DNA of 32,290 nt, taken from the NCBI GenBank assembly GCA_910586015.1, contig CAJUGJ010000028.1, positions 1-32,290 on the forward strand. Direction: 5' to 3'. Under the pieces are notes generated by a model. The model was given only the letters and a program-made list of their open reading frames with translations. It was not told where the DNA came from and searched no databases. This stretch comes from an uncultured Lachnospiraceae bacterium (GTDB taxonomy: Bacteria; Bacillota; Clostridia; Lachnospirales; Lachnospiraceae). Both the position numbers and the translations under genes were made by a program. Numbering within the stretch: position 1 is the stretch's first letter; every line of letters begins with the position of its first letter. Of the stretch, positions 1 to 7,725 are shown one piece after another.

Positions 1-1
1 C

Positions 2-85
2 CGCCTAAAGGCAGTGGGAGGAGCCTATGACAAACGAAAGGATTTATTTATGAAAAATCACCCCTTTACCATTAGGAAAAAGTAG
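2..85 (+). CDS. Possible C-terminal end of an upstream gene (partial)
   Basis: An open frame enters from the left edge and gives 27 residues, including GGAYDKRKDLFMKNHPFTIR, before a TAG. The composition is protein-like, but too little is present to name a family. The first 18 bases also look like part of an IS200/IS605-type end hairpin read on the minus strand, so this may not be coding at all. The next gene starts about 50 bases downstream. Confidence 0.25.
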   Translation, partial: RLKAVGGAYDKRKDLFMKNHPFTIRKK

Positions 86-144
86 TGTATTCTATAAAAG
101 AGAACTAGATAAAAATAAATACAAACAGTCGAATGGAGATGAAA

Positions 145-2226
145 ATGAAACTTTTTGTTAAGATAGACACTCAAGAAGAATATTATGAAGTATTACACGC
201 ATGGGCAACACAAAAGCTACTTTCTCAGATAGGAGTGGAAACTGCGTTTGTGTTACCTGAAAAGAAAGAGGATTCTGTCAATAAACAGAGTTGGTTTATT
301 AAAATCTTAGGACGAAAGGATCAAAGACGAATAGAAATAGAAAAAAAATATTGTCTTGACTTTGCAAAAAACTATCTTACACAGGAAGAACAGGCAGAAG
401 GAGTAGACTATAATAAAATAACGTATGTGATGGGACAACTTTTAGTTCCTTCAAATAGTTTGACAAAGCCAAACGATGAGGAAGAATATTATTTTTCTTC
501 TCTTCTGCTGCTTAATCTTTGGGATTTTCATAAGTTTTTGACATTAGATCAGCCAGAAAATCCCTACTTATTTTCTTATTTAGAAAAGGATGGATTAAAA
601 AAACCAGAATTTGTTGAAAAGGTTGTAAAACAAAAAAAATTACTACATCGTTATGCTGGAACAATAGAACCATGCTATGAAAATGCGGAATATACAAAAG
701 AATTGACACCTGAACAATTAATCGATCAGATCTATCATTCTGCTTTTGTTATAACAGATTCTTGTATTGTATTAGAATTAGCTATTGCTTTTAAAAAGGA
801 TTTTTTATATTTAAGCGGAGGAAAAAGAGAAGGACTTGTAGCATTGATGCTTCAACAATTTGGTTTAATCGAAAATTTTGTCTATGATACAGAAGATCCT
901 ATCTATGTAAAAAGAGGAAAAGCTTCCTTTGCAAAATTAAGTAAATTAAAAGTAAGGGTAAAAAAACAATTATTAGAGATATTTCCAGAGATTACGTTTG
1001 ATCAGCTAACTAAGTTAAACTGTCCAACCAATATTACAAAAAATCAATGTTATGGATGTCTTGCCTGTAAAGAAGTTTGTCCCAAAAATGCAATCACAAT
1101 GAAAGAGGATAAGGAAGGTTTTCTCTATCCAACTGTAGATCTAGACAAGTGTATTCGATGTGGACTTTGTGAAAAGATTTGTATTCGCAATCGAAGGGCT
1201 TATTTAGATTATAAAGAAGGATATCCAAAAGCAATTTGTGCTTCAAACCGTTTACAGGAGGCTAGAAGAAAAAGTTCATCAGGAGGAATTTTTCCACTAT
1301 TAGCAGAATATGCAATAAAAGAACAAAAAGGGGTTGTGGTCGGAGTACGGTTTGATAAAGAGTTAAAAGCTGTTTCTGATATTGCAGAAACAATGGAAGA
1401 GGTAACAGCATTTTTTGGTTCAAAATATGTAAAAAGCAGTTTTGATGGGATCTTTCCAAGAATAAAACAACTGTTAGAACAGGGAAGGTATGTACTCTAT
1501 TCTGGACTACCATGTGAATGTGCAGGATTGAGATCGTATCTTCGAAAAGAATATGAAAATTTATTTGTAGTAGAGATTATGTGTCATTCAGTTCCTTCTC
1601 CAAAAGTATTTCGACTGTATTTAGATTATCTGGAAAAAAGAAAAAAGTCAAAGTTAGTTCGAATGACATTTCGGGATAAAACAGATCCAATTCAAAAAAT
1701 GAAATTTGAGTTTGAAAATGGAAATGTAGTTACAGCAAAATATAAAAAGAATAATTATTTTCGTGCATTTTATAATGATTTGATTGTAAGACCAAGCTGT
1801 AGTAAATGCACATTTGTATATAATCATCGAGTAGGAGATCTTACACTAGGGGATTTTTGGGGGGTACTAAAGTATTTTCCAGAATATCGCGGATATCGTG
1901 GAGTTAATATGATATTAATTAATACACAAAAAGGCGATACGATGATACAGAAAATAAAAGAATATTTAGAGTGGAGAGAAATTACTTTTCGTCAGGCATT
2001 TACAGGAAATCATAAAAAAGCAGGTACTCTAAAGCCAGAGCGTACAGAAGTTTTTGGAAAACTATCGAAGGTTCCAATCAATACACTATTAGAACAATAT
2101 AATGATTTAAAACAAAAGACAGAGCCAAAAGAATCAGAAGAAGGTATTATGATAGAGGATGAGGAATCAGGAGAAAATTTAGTATTAAGTAATTTAGGGG
2201 AAACAAAGGAAGAGAAGAATGAATGA
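145..2226 (+). CDS. Coenzyme F420 hydrogenase/dehydrogenase beta-subunit family iron-sulfur protein with degenerate polysaccharide pyruvyltransferase-like N-terminus
   Basis: About 693 residues in two parts. Residues ~1-290 resemble the polysaccharide pyruvyltransferase fold near its C-terminal half: there is a stretch VITDSCIVLELAIAFKKDF where the family has TDSFHG. The conserved His of that motif is absent, so this part is probably not catalytic. Residues ~300-352 hold two ferredoxin clusters, each CxxCxxCxxxC (Cys306/309/312/316 and Cys340/343/346/350, counted from the upstream ATG at 133). The remainder is FrhB-like, with SSSGGIF, YSGLPCECAGL, PSCSKC and GDLTLGDFWG. Members often sit in surface-polysaccharide loci beside a separate pyruvyltransferase; here the two are fused. 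The start at 145 is preferred because GGAG at 135-138 is well spaced from it; ATGs at 133 and 139 are alternatives. The protein is probably cytosolic; its substrate is unknown. The 3' end overlaps the next gene by 8 bp. Confidence 0.85.
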   Translation: MKLFVKIDTQEEYYEVLHAWATQKLLSQIGVETAFVLPEKKEDSVNKQSWFIKILGRKDQRRIEIEKKYCLDFAKNYLTQEEQAEGVDYNKITYVMGQLLVPSNSLTKPNDEEEYYFSSLLLLNLWDFHKFLTLDQPENPYLFSYLEKDGLKKPEFVEKVVKQKKLLHRYAGTIEPCYENAEYTKELTPEQLIDQIYHSAFVITDSCIVLELAIAFKKDFLYLSGGKREGLVALMLQQFGLIENFVYDTEDPIYVKRGKASFAKLSKLKVRVKKQLLEIFPEITFDQLTKLNCPTNITKNQCYGCLACKEVCPKNAITMKEDKEGFLYPTVDLDKCIRCGLCEKICIRNRRAYLDYKEGYPKAICASNRLQEARRKSSSGGIFPLLAEYAIKEQKGVVVGVRFDKELKAVSDIAETMEEVTAFFGSKYVKSSFDGIFPRIKQLLEQGRYVLYSGLPCECAGLRSYLRKEYENLFVVEIMCHSVPSPKVFRLYLDYLEKRKKSKLVRMTFRDKTDPIQKMKFEFENGNVVTAKYKKNNYFRAFYNDLIVRPSCSKCTFVYNHRVGDLTLGDFWGVLKYFPEYRGYRGVNMILINTQKGDTMIQKIKEYLEWREITFRQAFTGNHKKAGTLKPERTEVFGKLSKVPINTLLEQYNDLKQKTEPKESEEGIMIEDEESGENLVLSNLGETKEEKNE

Positions 2227-3148
2227 GGGAATAATAGAAGTAGGATTTGCCAGAACAAAAAAAGCAGGACAAAAACGTGAGTTTTATGATCGATTTTGGA
2301 AAGCAGACGGATTCCGTCTGCTTTTACAAGAAATTTCAGAAACAGAAGATATGCTTCTTGGAACAGAGGGCTTTTTTATGAGAAAGGGGCAGATGTTAAG
2401 ACCAATAGAGCAGGAAAGACAGCTACAATATGGAGATACTGTATTTCTTCTTATAACAAAAAATTTTAGAGAAAGTCTTGCTAAAAAAGAACATTTAACT
2501 TTAATTCAGTCAGTCTTGGATTTAAAGACAATGGCATCACCAGCATATCTAGCAGCTCGTATAGCAGAATTATTAGATTCAGATATCAGTCATTTAAGTT
2601 ATCCATTACAAAACGACGACGTCATTTTTGTCTTTGGTGTTCGTCCACGTCGTTCTGTGGCTCTTTTAATTGGGCCACCTAAAAATCCAAAAGAGGATTC
2701 AGAAATTATCCATCAATTTTTAAATCTAAAAGGAATTCATATTGTTTGTGGAGGAACTACAGCTACCATTACAAGTCGTTACTTAAATCAGCCATTAGAG
2801 CCATTAATGGAAACAGGGACAGATGAAATTCCAGCAATGGGACGGTTAAAAGGGATAGATTTGGTCACAGAAGGAGTTATTACACTTAAAAAATTAGTAG
2901 AGTTTGCAGAATCGTATTATGAAAATAATCGTTTGATTGATACGCTCCGTGGGCGTAATGACGCAGTTGCAATTTTGGCAAAACAGATATTACAACAGGC
3001 AAATCAAATTACTATTTTTCTTGGCTGTGCAGTCAATCCTGCACATGAGGAATTAAAAATTGATTTTTCTATTAAACAGGAAGCTGTTGAGCATTTAGTA
3101 GAACAATTAAATAGGATGGGAAAACAAGTTGTATTAAAAAAGTGCTGA
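2219..3148 (+). CDS. Unknown 309-aa protein with a C-terminal domain like that beside SpoIIE phosphatases
   Basis: I cannot name a function. No signal peptide or membrane segment is visible. Residues ~1-140 form an N-terminal region with no catalytic motif I recognise. From ~145 on, the protein shows LIGPPKNPKEDSEII, IVCGGTTATITSRYL and KGIDLVTEGVITLKKL. From memory, this set of motifs occurs as the C-terminal domain of SpoIIE-type (PP2C) phosphatases in Clostridia that are often encoded near iron-only hydrogenases. The phosphatase domain itself is absent, so only the accessory domain is present. The gene overlaps the upstream iron-sulfur gene by 8 bp, which suggests translational coupling, and its AAAGGAAG ribosome site lies inside that gene. 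A shared redox or signalling role is an inference from this coupling. Confidence 0.6.
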   Translation: MNEGIIEVGFARTKKAGQKREFYDRFWKADGFRLLLQEISETEDMLLGTEGFFMRKGQMLRPIEQERQLQYGDTVFLLITKNFRESLAKKEHLTLIQSVLDLKTMASPAYLAARIAELLDSDISHLSYPLQNDDVIFVFGVRPRRSVALLIGPPKNPKEDSEIIHQFLNLKGIHIVCGGTTATITSRYLNQPLEPLMETGTDEIPAMGRLKGIDLVTEGVITLKKLVEFAESYYENNRLIDTLRGRNDAVAILAKQILQQANQITIFLGCAVNPAHEELKIDFSIKQEAVEHLVEQLNRMGKQVVLKKC

Positions 3149-3163
3149 AACAGGAGGGCAGAC

Positions 3164-3883
3164 ATGGAATCCATAAAGCCATATAAAAAAGAATTTACAT
3201 ATTCATACTGTTTAGGAGCATTTCCAAGTATTGAGTTGATAAAGGCGAGACCAGAACTTGTAAAAGGAGTTTATATTCATAGTTCTTATACAGATAGAGA
3301 GACACTAGAAGCCATGCTTTTTCGGTATCAGATTCCAATTTTAGAAGGAGATCGAATCATTTCTAGAGTAAGTGAAAAAGAGAATGTATTTGTAGTAGCA
3401 GTATTTGAAAAATATGAATGTACTTTAGAAAAAAATCAACCACATATCATATTAGTAAATCCGGGAAATATGGGAAATCTAGGGACAATTTTACGAACAG
3501 CCGCTGCGCTTGGTATTTATGATATAGGAATCATCCGTCCGGGAGTAGACAGTTTTCATCCAAAAGTTGTTCGTTCTTCTATGGGCGCACTATTTCGGTT
3601 GCGTCATGCGTATTTTAACACGTTCGAGGAATACAAAACAGCATATCCAAAACATGAATTATTTCCATTTATGTTACAGGGAGAAAAAAAATTGACAATA
3701 GAAAATTGTCCAAGAGCTGACCTTTTTTCTTTGATCTTTGGTAATGAAGCCACAGGACTACCAGAATCTTATCGACAAATCGGAACAAGTGTAATGATTC
3801 CTCAAAGTTTAGATGTAGATTCTTTGAATTTGACTATTGCAGTTGGAATTGGAACATTTTTATTTATGTCCTCTAAAAATTAA
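3164..3883 (+). CDS. TrmH/SpoU-family RNA 2'-O-methyltransferase
   Basis: A 239-aa protein with the three SpoU signatures in order. Motif 1 is NPGNMGNLGTILRTAAALGI (residues ~106-125), which contains the catalytic Arg. Motif 2 is IFGNEATGLPE (~191-201). Motif 3 is MIPQSLDVDSLNLTIAVGIG (~211-230). The family transfers a methyl group from SAM to a ribose 2'-OH in tRNA or rRNA and folds as a trefoil-knot dimer. The N-terminal ~85 residues look like the substrate-binding extension seen in rRNA-modifying members, but the target nucleotide cannot be told from sequence. It starts 16 bp after the previous stop with AGGAGGGC as ribosome site, so it is probably co-transcribed with the two genes upstream. 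Confidence 0.85.
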   Translation: MESIKPYKKEFTYSYCLGAFPSIELIKARPELVKGVYIHSSYTDRETLEAMLFRYQIPILEGDRIISRVSEKENVFVVAVFEKYECTLEKNQPHIILVNPGNMGNLGTILRTAAALGIYDIGIIRPGVDSFHPKVVRSSMGALFRLRHAYFNTFEEYKTAYPKHELFPFMLQGEKKLTIENCPRADLFSLIFGNEATGLPESYRQIGTSVMIPQSLDVDSLNLTIAVGIGTFLFMSSKN

Positions 3884-3895
3884 AAGAAAAAATAC

Positions 3896-3924
3896 TTGAC
3901 AAATCGTTTGTGATTGGATATACT
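3896..3924 (+). promoter_or_regulatory. Sigma-A-type promoter of the ylxM-ffh operon
   Basis: TTGACA at 3896-3901, a 17-bp spacer and TATACT at 3919-3924. It lies between the SpoU gene and ylxM, facing ylxM. The match is one base off a perfect consensus, which suits a highly expressed ribosome/SRP operon. Confidence 0.85.
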
Positions 3925-3929
3925 ACCAC

Positions 3930-3952
3930 CTGTAAAGCAATTTACTTTACAG
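3930..3952 (+). promoter_or_regulatory. Perfect inverted repeat at the start of the ylxM leader
   Basis: CTGTAAAG (3930-3937) and CTTTACAG (3945-3952) are perfect 8-bp arms around a 7-nt loop. The repeat starts about 6 bp after the -10 box, so it would be the 5' end of the transcript, either as a stabilising stem-loop or as an operator at the start site. No U-tract follows, so it is not a terminator. Confidence 0.6.
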
Positions 3953-3982
3953 TATTGTTTTTTCACTAGGGGAATAATTCCA

Positions 3983-4351
3983 ATGGAAATAGAACAGGAC
4001 TTAAAGTTAGCACAAGTGGTTCGTCTTTCTATGCTATATGATTTTTATGGTCAACTACTTGGAGAACATAATAAGCAGATCTTTGAGGATTATATTTTAA
4101 ATGATTTATCTCTTGGAGAAATTGCTAAAAATACAGGGATGACTAGACAAGGGGTATATGATACAATAAAACGGTGTAGTATGAAATTGACAGAATATGA
4201 AGAAAAGCTTCATATTGCAGAACGATTCGAACAGACGAAACAGATGGTCAATCAGATAAAGGAACTTTCACTTCAAATAAAACAGACAGGTTTGAACGAC
4301 AAAATTGATGAAATAAGTCGGATATCAGATGAAATATTAAATGGCTGGTAG
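3983..4351 (+). CDS. ylxM: YlxM, putative helix-turn-helix partner of the signal recognition particle
   Basis: A 122-aa protein of the UPF0122/YlxM family. The centre (from ~37) reads IFEDYILNDLSLGEIAKNTG then MTRQGVYDTIKRC, a sigma-70 region-4-like helix-turn-helix; the C-terminal third is a charged helix. YlxM is encoded directly upstream of ffh in most Firmicutes and has been linked to SRP function. The frame is open further upstream, but the start at 3983 is chosen because AGGGGA (3969-3973) is well placed and because family members begin with a short acidic N-terminus like MEIEQDLK. An upstream start would lie inside the -10 box. ffh follows after 9 bp. Confidence 0.92.
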   Translation: MEIEQDLKLAQVVRLSMLYDFYGQLLGEHNKQIFEDYILNDLSLGEIAKNTGMTRQGVYDTIKRCSMKLTEYEEKLHIAERFEQTKQMVNQIKELSLQIKQTGLNDKIDEISRISDEILNGW

Positions 4352-4360
4352 GAGGTTTTC

Positions 4361-5719
4361 ATGGCATTTGACAGTTTAGCGGAGAAACTGCAAAATGTAT
4401 TTAAAAATCTAAGAGGTAAAGGCAGATTAAGCGAAGCAGATGTAAAAGCTGCTCTAAAAGAAGTAAAGATGGCTTTGCTCGAAGCAGATGTTAATTTTAA
4501 GGTAGTAAAAAATTTTGTCAATTCAGTACAAGAGAGAGCGATTGGTCAAGATGTGCTTTCTAGTCTTACTCCAGCTCAAATGGTAATTAAAATTGTAAAT
4601 GAAGAAATGATTAAGCTTATGGGGGATGAAACCACAGAGCTAACAGTAAAAACTGGTAATGAGATTACAGTAGTAATGATGTGTGGTCTTCAAGGAGCTG
4701 GAAAAACGACAACGATTGCAAAATTAGCTGGAAAGTTTAAAGCCAAGGGTAAGAAACCATTATTGATTGCTTGCGATATATATCGACCAGCGGCAATAGA
4801 ACAGCTCCAAATCAACGGAGAAAAACAAGGAGTACCTGTTTTTGCAATGGGTACAACACATAAACCTGTAGATATCGCAAAAGCAGGATTAGAACATGCA
4901 GTAAAGAATGGACAAAATTTGGTTATTATCGACACAGCAGGAAGACTTCATATCGATGAAGATATGATGAATGAATTAATTGAAATTAAAGAACAGATAA
5001 CAGTGGATCACACCATTTTAGTTGTTGATGCTATGACAGGACAGGATGCTGTCAACGTAGCTCAGACTTTTGAAGAACGTATTAAAATTACAGGTGTTAT
5101 TTTAACTAAGTTAGATAGTGATACAAGAGGAGGAGCTGCTCTTTCTATCCGTGCAATTACAGGAAAGCCTATTTTATATGTAGGTATGGGAGAAAAGCTT
5201 TCTGATTTGGAACAGTTTTATCCAGATCGTATGGCATCTCGAATTTTAGGGATGGGTGATGTCTTAACTTTGATTGATAAGGTACAGGCAGAACTGGATG
5301 AAGAAAAAGCAAAAGAATTAGAAAAAAAGATTAAAAAAGCCGATTTCGATTTCAATGATTATTTGGATCAATTCCAACAGATGAAAAAGATGGGTGGCGT
5401 TTCAGAGATTATGAAGATGCTTCCCGGTGGAATAGGCTCAGGAAAAATTAAAGATTCGGATCTGGAAGGCAGTGACGAAGCATTAGCAAAAGTAGAAGCT
5501 ATTATTTATTCTATGACAAAACAAGAACGTAGTAATCCAGATCTTTTAAATCCCTCTAGAAAGAAAAGAATTGCAGCAGGAGCAGGTGTAGACCTTGCGG
5601 AAGTCAATCGTGTAGTAAAACAATTTGAACAATCTAAAAAGATGATGAAGCAATTTTCAGGGATGTTTAATAGCAAAGGCAGTAAGCGTAAGGGATTCAA
5701 ACTTCCGTTTGGACTTTAA
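4361..5719 (+). CDS. ffh: Signal recognition particle protein Ffh (SRP54)
   Basis: A 452-aa GTPase that binds signal sequences on ribosome nascent chains and, with 4.5S/scRNA and FtsY, targets them to the membrane. The N domain covers residues ~1-90. The G domain carries GLQGAGKTTTIAKLA (from ~108), DTAGRLHIDEDM, TKLDSDTRGGAALS and GMGEKLSDLEQF. The methionine-rich M domain begins at ~325 with FNDYLDQFQQMKKMGG and MKMLPG and ends in a lysine-rich tail. Length is normal for the family. The ribosome site is AGGAGG just before the ATG. It is the second gene of the operon that starts at 3896. Confidence 0.98.
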   Translation: MAFDSLAEKLQNVFKNLRGKGRLSEADVKAALKEVKMALLEADVNFKVVKNFVNSVQERAIGQDVLSSLTPAQMVIKIVNEEMIKLMGDETTELTVKTGNEITVVMMCGLQGAGKTTTIAKLAGKFKAKGKKPLLIACDIYRPAAIEQLQINGEKQGVPVFAMGTTHKPVDIAKAGLEHAVKNGQNLVIIDTAGRLHIDEDMMNELIEIKEQITVDHTILVVDAMTGQDAVNVAQTFEERIKITGVILTKLDSDTRGGAALSIRAITGKPILYVGMGEKLSDLEQFYPDRMASRILGMGDVLTLIDKVQAELDEEKAKELEKKIKKADFDFNDYLDQFQQMKKMGGVSEIMKMLPGGIGSGKIKDSDLEGSDEALAKVEAIIYSMTKQERSNPDLLNPSRKKRIAAGAGVDLAEVNRVVKQFEQSKKMMKQFSGMFNSKGSKRKGFKLPFGL

Positions 5720-5763
5720 CCTTTACTAGCAATAGATAGTTTGTAAATAAGGAGGTGAACGAT

Positions 5764-6009
5764 ATGGCAGTAAAAATCCGTTTAAAAAGAATGGGACAGA
5801 AGAAAGCTCCCTTTTATAGAGTGATTGTAGCAGATTCCAGATCCCCAAGAGATGGTAAGTTTATTGCAGAAATTGGGACATATGATCCTACAAAGCAGCC
5901 AAGTGCTTTCCATATTGATGAAGAGGCAGCAAAGAAGTGGCTTGCAAATGGTGCACAACCAACAGATACTGTCAGTCATTTATTTAAAAAAGCCGGAATC
6001 GTAAAGTAA
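5764..6009 (+). CDS. rpsP: 30S ribosomal protein S16
   Basis: An 81-aa protein matching bacterial S16: MAVKIRLKRMGQKKAPFYRV at the N-terminus, then ADSRSPRDGKFIAEIGTYDP and the C-terminal TDTVSHLFKKAGI. S16 binds 16S rRNA in the body of the small subunit and is needed early in assembly. The ATG at 5764 is chosen over in-frame upstream codons because AAGGAGGTGA (from 5750) precedes it at standard spacing and the family starts MAVKIRL. khpA follows after 17 bp. Confidence 0.98.
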   Translation: MAVKIRLKRMGQKKAPFYRVIVADSRSPRDGKFIAEIGTYDPTKQPSAFHIDEEAAKKWLANGAQPTDTVSHLFKKAGIVK

Positions 6010-6026
6010 TTCGGAGGTGAAAAGTA

Positions 6027-6257
6027 ATGAAAGAGCTTGTTCAGGTAATTGCTATGTCACTTGTAGATCATCCGGAAGAAGTTACGGTTACGGAAACAGA
6101 AACAGAAAAGTCAATTGTAGTGGAATTAAAAGTAGCACCAGAGGATATGGGGAAGGTAATCGGAAAGCAAGGTAGAATTGCCAAATCTATCCGTGCGGTA
6201 GTAAAAGCAGCCGCTACAAGAGATGATAAAAAAGTAGTCGTAGAGATACTACAATAG
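6027..6257 (+). CDS. khpA: KH-domain RNA-binding protein KhpA (YlqC)
   Basis: A 76-aa single KH domain with the nucleic-acid loop GKQGR in VIGKQGRIAKSIRAVVKAAA (residues ~46-65). KhpA forms a heterodimer with KhpB (Jag) in Gram-positive bacteria, binds RNA and affects cell elongation and division. Length and position between rpsP and rimM match the conserved order. A strong ribosome site, GGAGGTGA, precedes the ATG. A terminator-like hairpin follows immediately. Confidence 0.93.
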   Translation: MKELVQVIAMSLVDHPEEVTVTETETEKSIVVELKVAPEDMGKVIGKQGRIAKSIRAVVKAAATRDDKKVVVEILQ

Positions 6258-6264
6258 AAATTGT

Positions 6265-6313
6265 AAGGTGTTTCAAAAGAAGTAGAAAGCTCTTTTGTAA
6301 CGCCTTCTTTTTT
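6265..6313 (+). terminator. Terminator-like hairpin inside the operon, between khpA and rimM
   Basis: Arms at 6265-6280 and 6291-6306 pair over 16 positions with one G-U and one mismatch around a 10-nt loop, followed by CTTTTTT (6307-6313). It would act as a partial terminator, lowering rimM/trmD relative to rpsP/khpA, or as an RNA 3' end after processing. Confidence 0.75.
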
Positions 6314-6348
6314 GTAAAAAATTTGAAAAATATTTGGAGACAGACAAG

Positions 6349-6858
6349 ATGGAAGATTATTTACGTGTTGGAGTTATTTCTTCTACACATGGGTTAAAGG
6401 GCGAAGTAAAAGTATTTTCAACAACAGATGATATAGAGCGCTTTCAATCACTAAAATACTGTATTTTAGATACTGGAAGAGAATATTTAGAGTTGGAAGT
6501 AGAGGGAGTAAAATTTTTTAAGCAGTTTGCAATTTTAAAGTTTAAGGGTTTTGACAAAATTGAGCAGATGGAAAAGTATAAAGGAAAAGATCTGCTAGTC
6601 AAAAGAGAAGATGCAGTTGAATTAGGAGAAGGAGAATTTTTTATTACTGATCTGATTGGATGTAAAGTAATAAAAGAGGATGGAACAAAAATAGGAGAGT
6701 TAGCAGACGTATTAAAGACAGGGGCAAACGATGTATTTGAAGTGAAGACTTTAGAGGGCAAACAACTACTACTGCCATATATTGATGAATGTGTCAAAAA
6801 TATTGATTTAGAAAAAGGAGAGATTACAGTTTATCTTATGCCAGGACTTGCCGATTGA
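6349..6858 (+). CDS. rimM: Ribosome maturation factor RimM
   Basis: A 169-aa protein that binds the 30S head near S19 and promotes maturation of 16S rRNA. The N-terminal RimM barrel shows LRVGVISSTHGLKGEVKVFS and the PRC-barrel half shows DLIGCKVI and GANDVFEVKT, then LLPYIDECVKNIDLEKGEI. The ATG at 6349 follows GGAG at 6336-6339 and gives the usual short N-terminus; an in-frame TTG at 6334 overlaps that site and is unlikely. It is followed by trmD, the classic rimM-trmD-rplS order. Confidence 0.97.
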   Translation: MEDYLRVGVISSTHGLKGEVKVFSTTDDIERFQSLKYCILDTGREYLELEVEGVKFFKQFAILKFKGFDKIEQMEKYKGKDLLVKREDAVELGEGEFFITDLIGCKVIKEDGTKIGELADVLKTGANDVFEVKTLEGKQLLLPYIDECVKNIDLEKGEITVYLMPGLAD

Positions 6859-6889
6859 TTTATTGTACAAAAGGGGGAATCTATAAAAA

Positions 6890-7618
6890 ATGAATTTTTA
6901 TGTAATGACTTTATTTCCAGAATTCATTTGTCAGGGCGTAGAAGTAAGTATCCTTAAAAGAGCGAGAGAAAAGGGGATTCTTTCTGTACAGGCAGTTAAT
7001 ATCAGAGATTATTCTGGCAATAAGCATAACCGAGTAGATGATTATCCCTATGGAGGAGGGGCAGGAATGGTAATGGCAGCAGAACCAGTCGTTCGATGTT
7101 ATGAATCGATTTTAAAAAAGATAAAAGCCAAAGAACAGAGTGCCTCTCAACCAAGAGTTATTTATCTAACTCCTCAGGGAACAACATTTACTCAAAGCAA
7201 AGCAAAAGAGCTCTCGAAAGAAGAAAATTTAATTTTACTCTGTGGACATTATGAAGGAATTGATGAACGGGCATTAGAGTTAATTGCTACAGATTATATT
7301 TCAATTGGAGATTATGTGTTAACAGGAGGAGAACTGCCAGCTTTAGTATTAATTGATGCAGTTGCAAGATTAGTTCCGGGAGTGTTAAATAATGAGGCAT
7401 CTGCAGAATTTGAAAGTTTTCAGAATAATCTATTAGAATATCCACAGTATACCAGACCAGAAGAATTTGAAGGAAAGAAAGTTCCAGAAGTGTTATTGTC
7501 TGGGCATCATGCAAAAATTGAAGAGTGGCGAAGAAAACAATCTATTTTAAGGACAAAGGAACGCAGACCAGATCTGATAAAAAAGGCAGTTTTAGATAAA
7601 AAGGATCTTGCTTTTTAA
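6890..7618 (+). CDS. trmD: tRNA (guanine-N1-)-methyltransferase TrmD
   Basis: A 242-aa SPOUT methyltransferase that makes m1G37 in tRNAs reading CNN and some other codons, which prevents +1 frameshifting. Visible motifs are MTLFPEF at the N-terminus, DYPYGGGAGMVM (~56-67), LLCGHYEGIDERAL (~116-129) and the knot loop ISIGDYVLTGGELPAL (~138-153). The C-terminus has YTRP and VLLSGHHAKIEEWRRKQS, the helical tRNA-recognition domain. Length is normal. The ribosome site is AAAGGGGGAA. The end of this gene contains the -35 box of an rplS promoter. Confidence 0.98.
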   Translation: MNFYVMTLFPEFICQGVEVSILKRAREKGILSVQAVNIRDYSGNKHNRVDDYPYGGGAGMVMAAEPVVRCYESILKKIKAKEQSASQPRVIYLTPQGTTFTQSKAKELSKEENLILLCGHYEGIDERALELIATDYISIGDYVLTGGELPALVLIDAVARLVPGVLNNEASAEFESFQNNLLEYPQYTRPEEFEGKKVPEVLLSGHHAKIEEWRRKQSILRTKERRPDLIKKAVLDKKDLAF

Positions 7619-7636
7619 AATTTTCCATGTTATAAT
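7608..7636 (+). promoter_or_regulatory. Sigma-A-type promoter for rplS
   Basis: TTGCTT at 7608-7613 (inside the trmD 3' end), a 17-bp spacer and TATAAT at 7631-7636. It would let rplS be transcribed apart from rimM-trmD. Confidence 0.7.
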
Positions 7637-7652
7637 AAACCCTTGTGAGATT

Positions 7653-7708
7653 GATGTTCCTCTGTACTGATTAAAAATTTTGGTATTGTGTTAGGTAGTA
7701 AGAACATC
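7653..7708 (+). promoter_or_regulatory. rplS leader stem, possibly an L19 autoregulatory leader
   Basis: GATGTTC (7653-7659) and GAACATC (7702-7708) can close a structured leader between the rplS promoter and its ribosome site. Firmicutes are known to carry an L19 leader RNA at this place. I see the closing stem but could not verify the internal consensus. Confidence 0.45.
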
Positions 7709-7725
7709 TAAATTAAAGGAGGATT

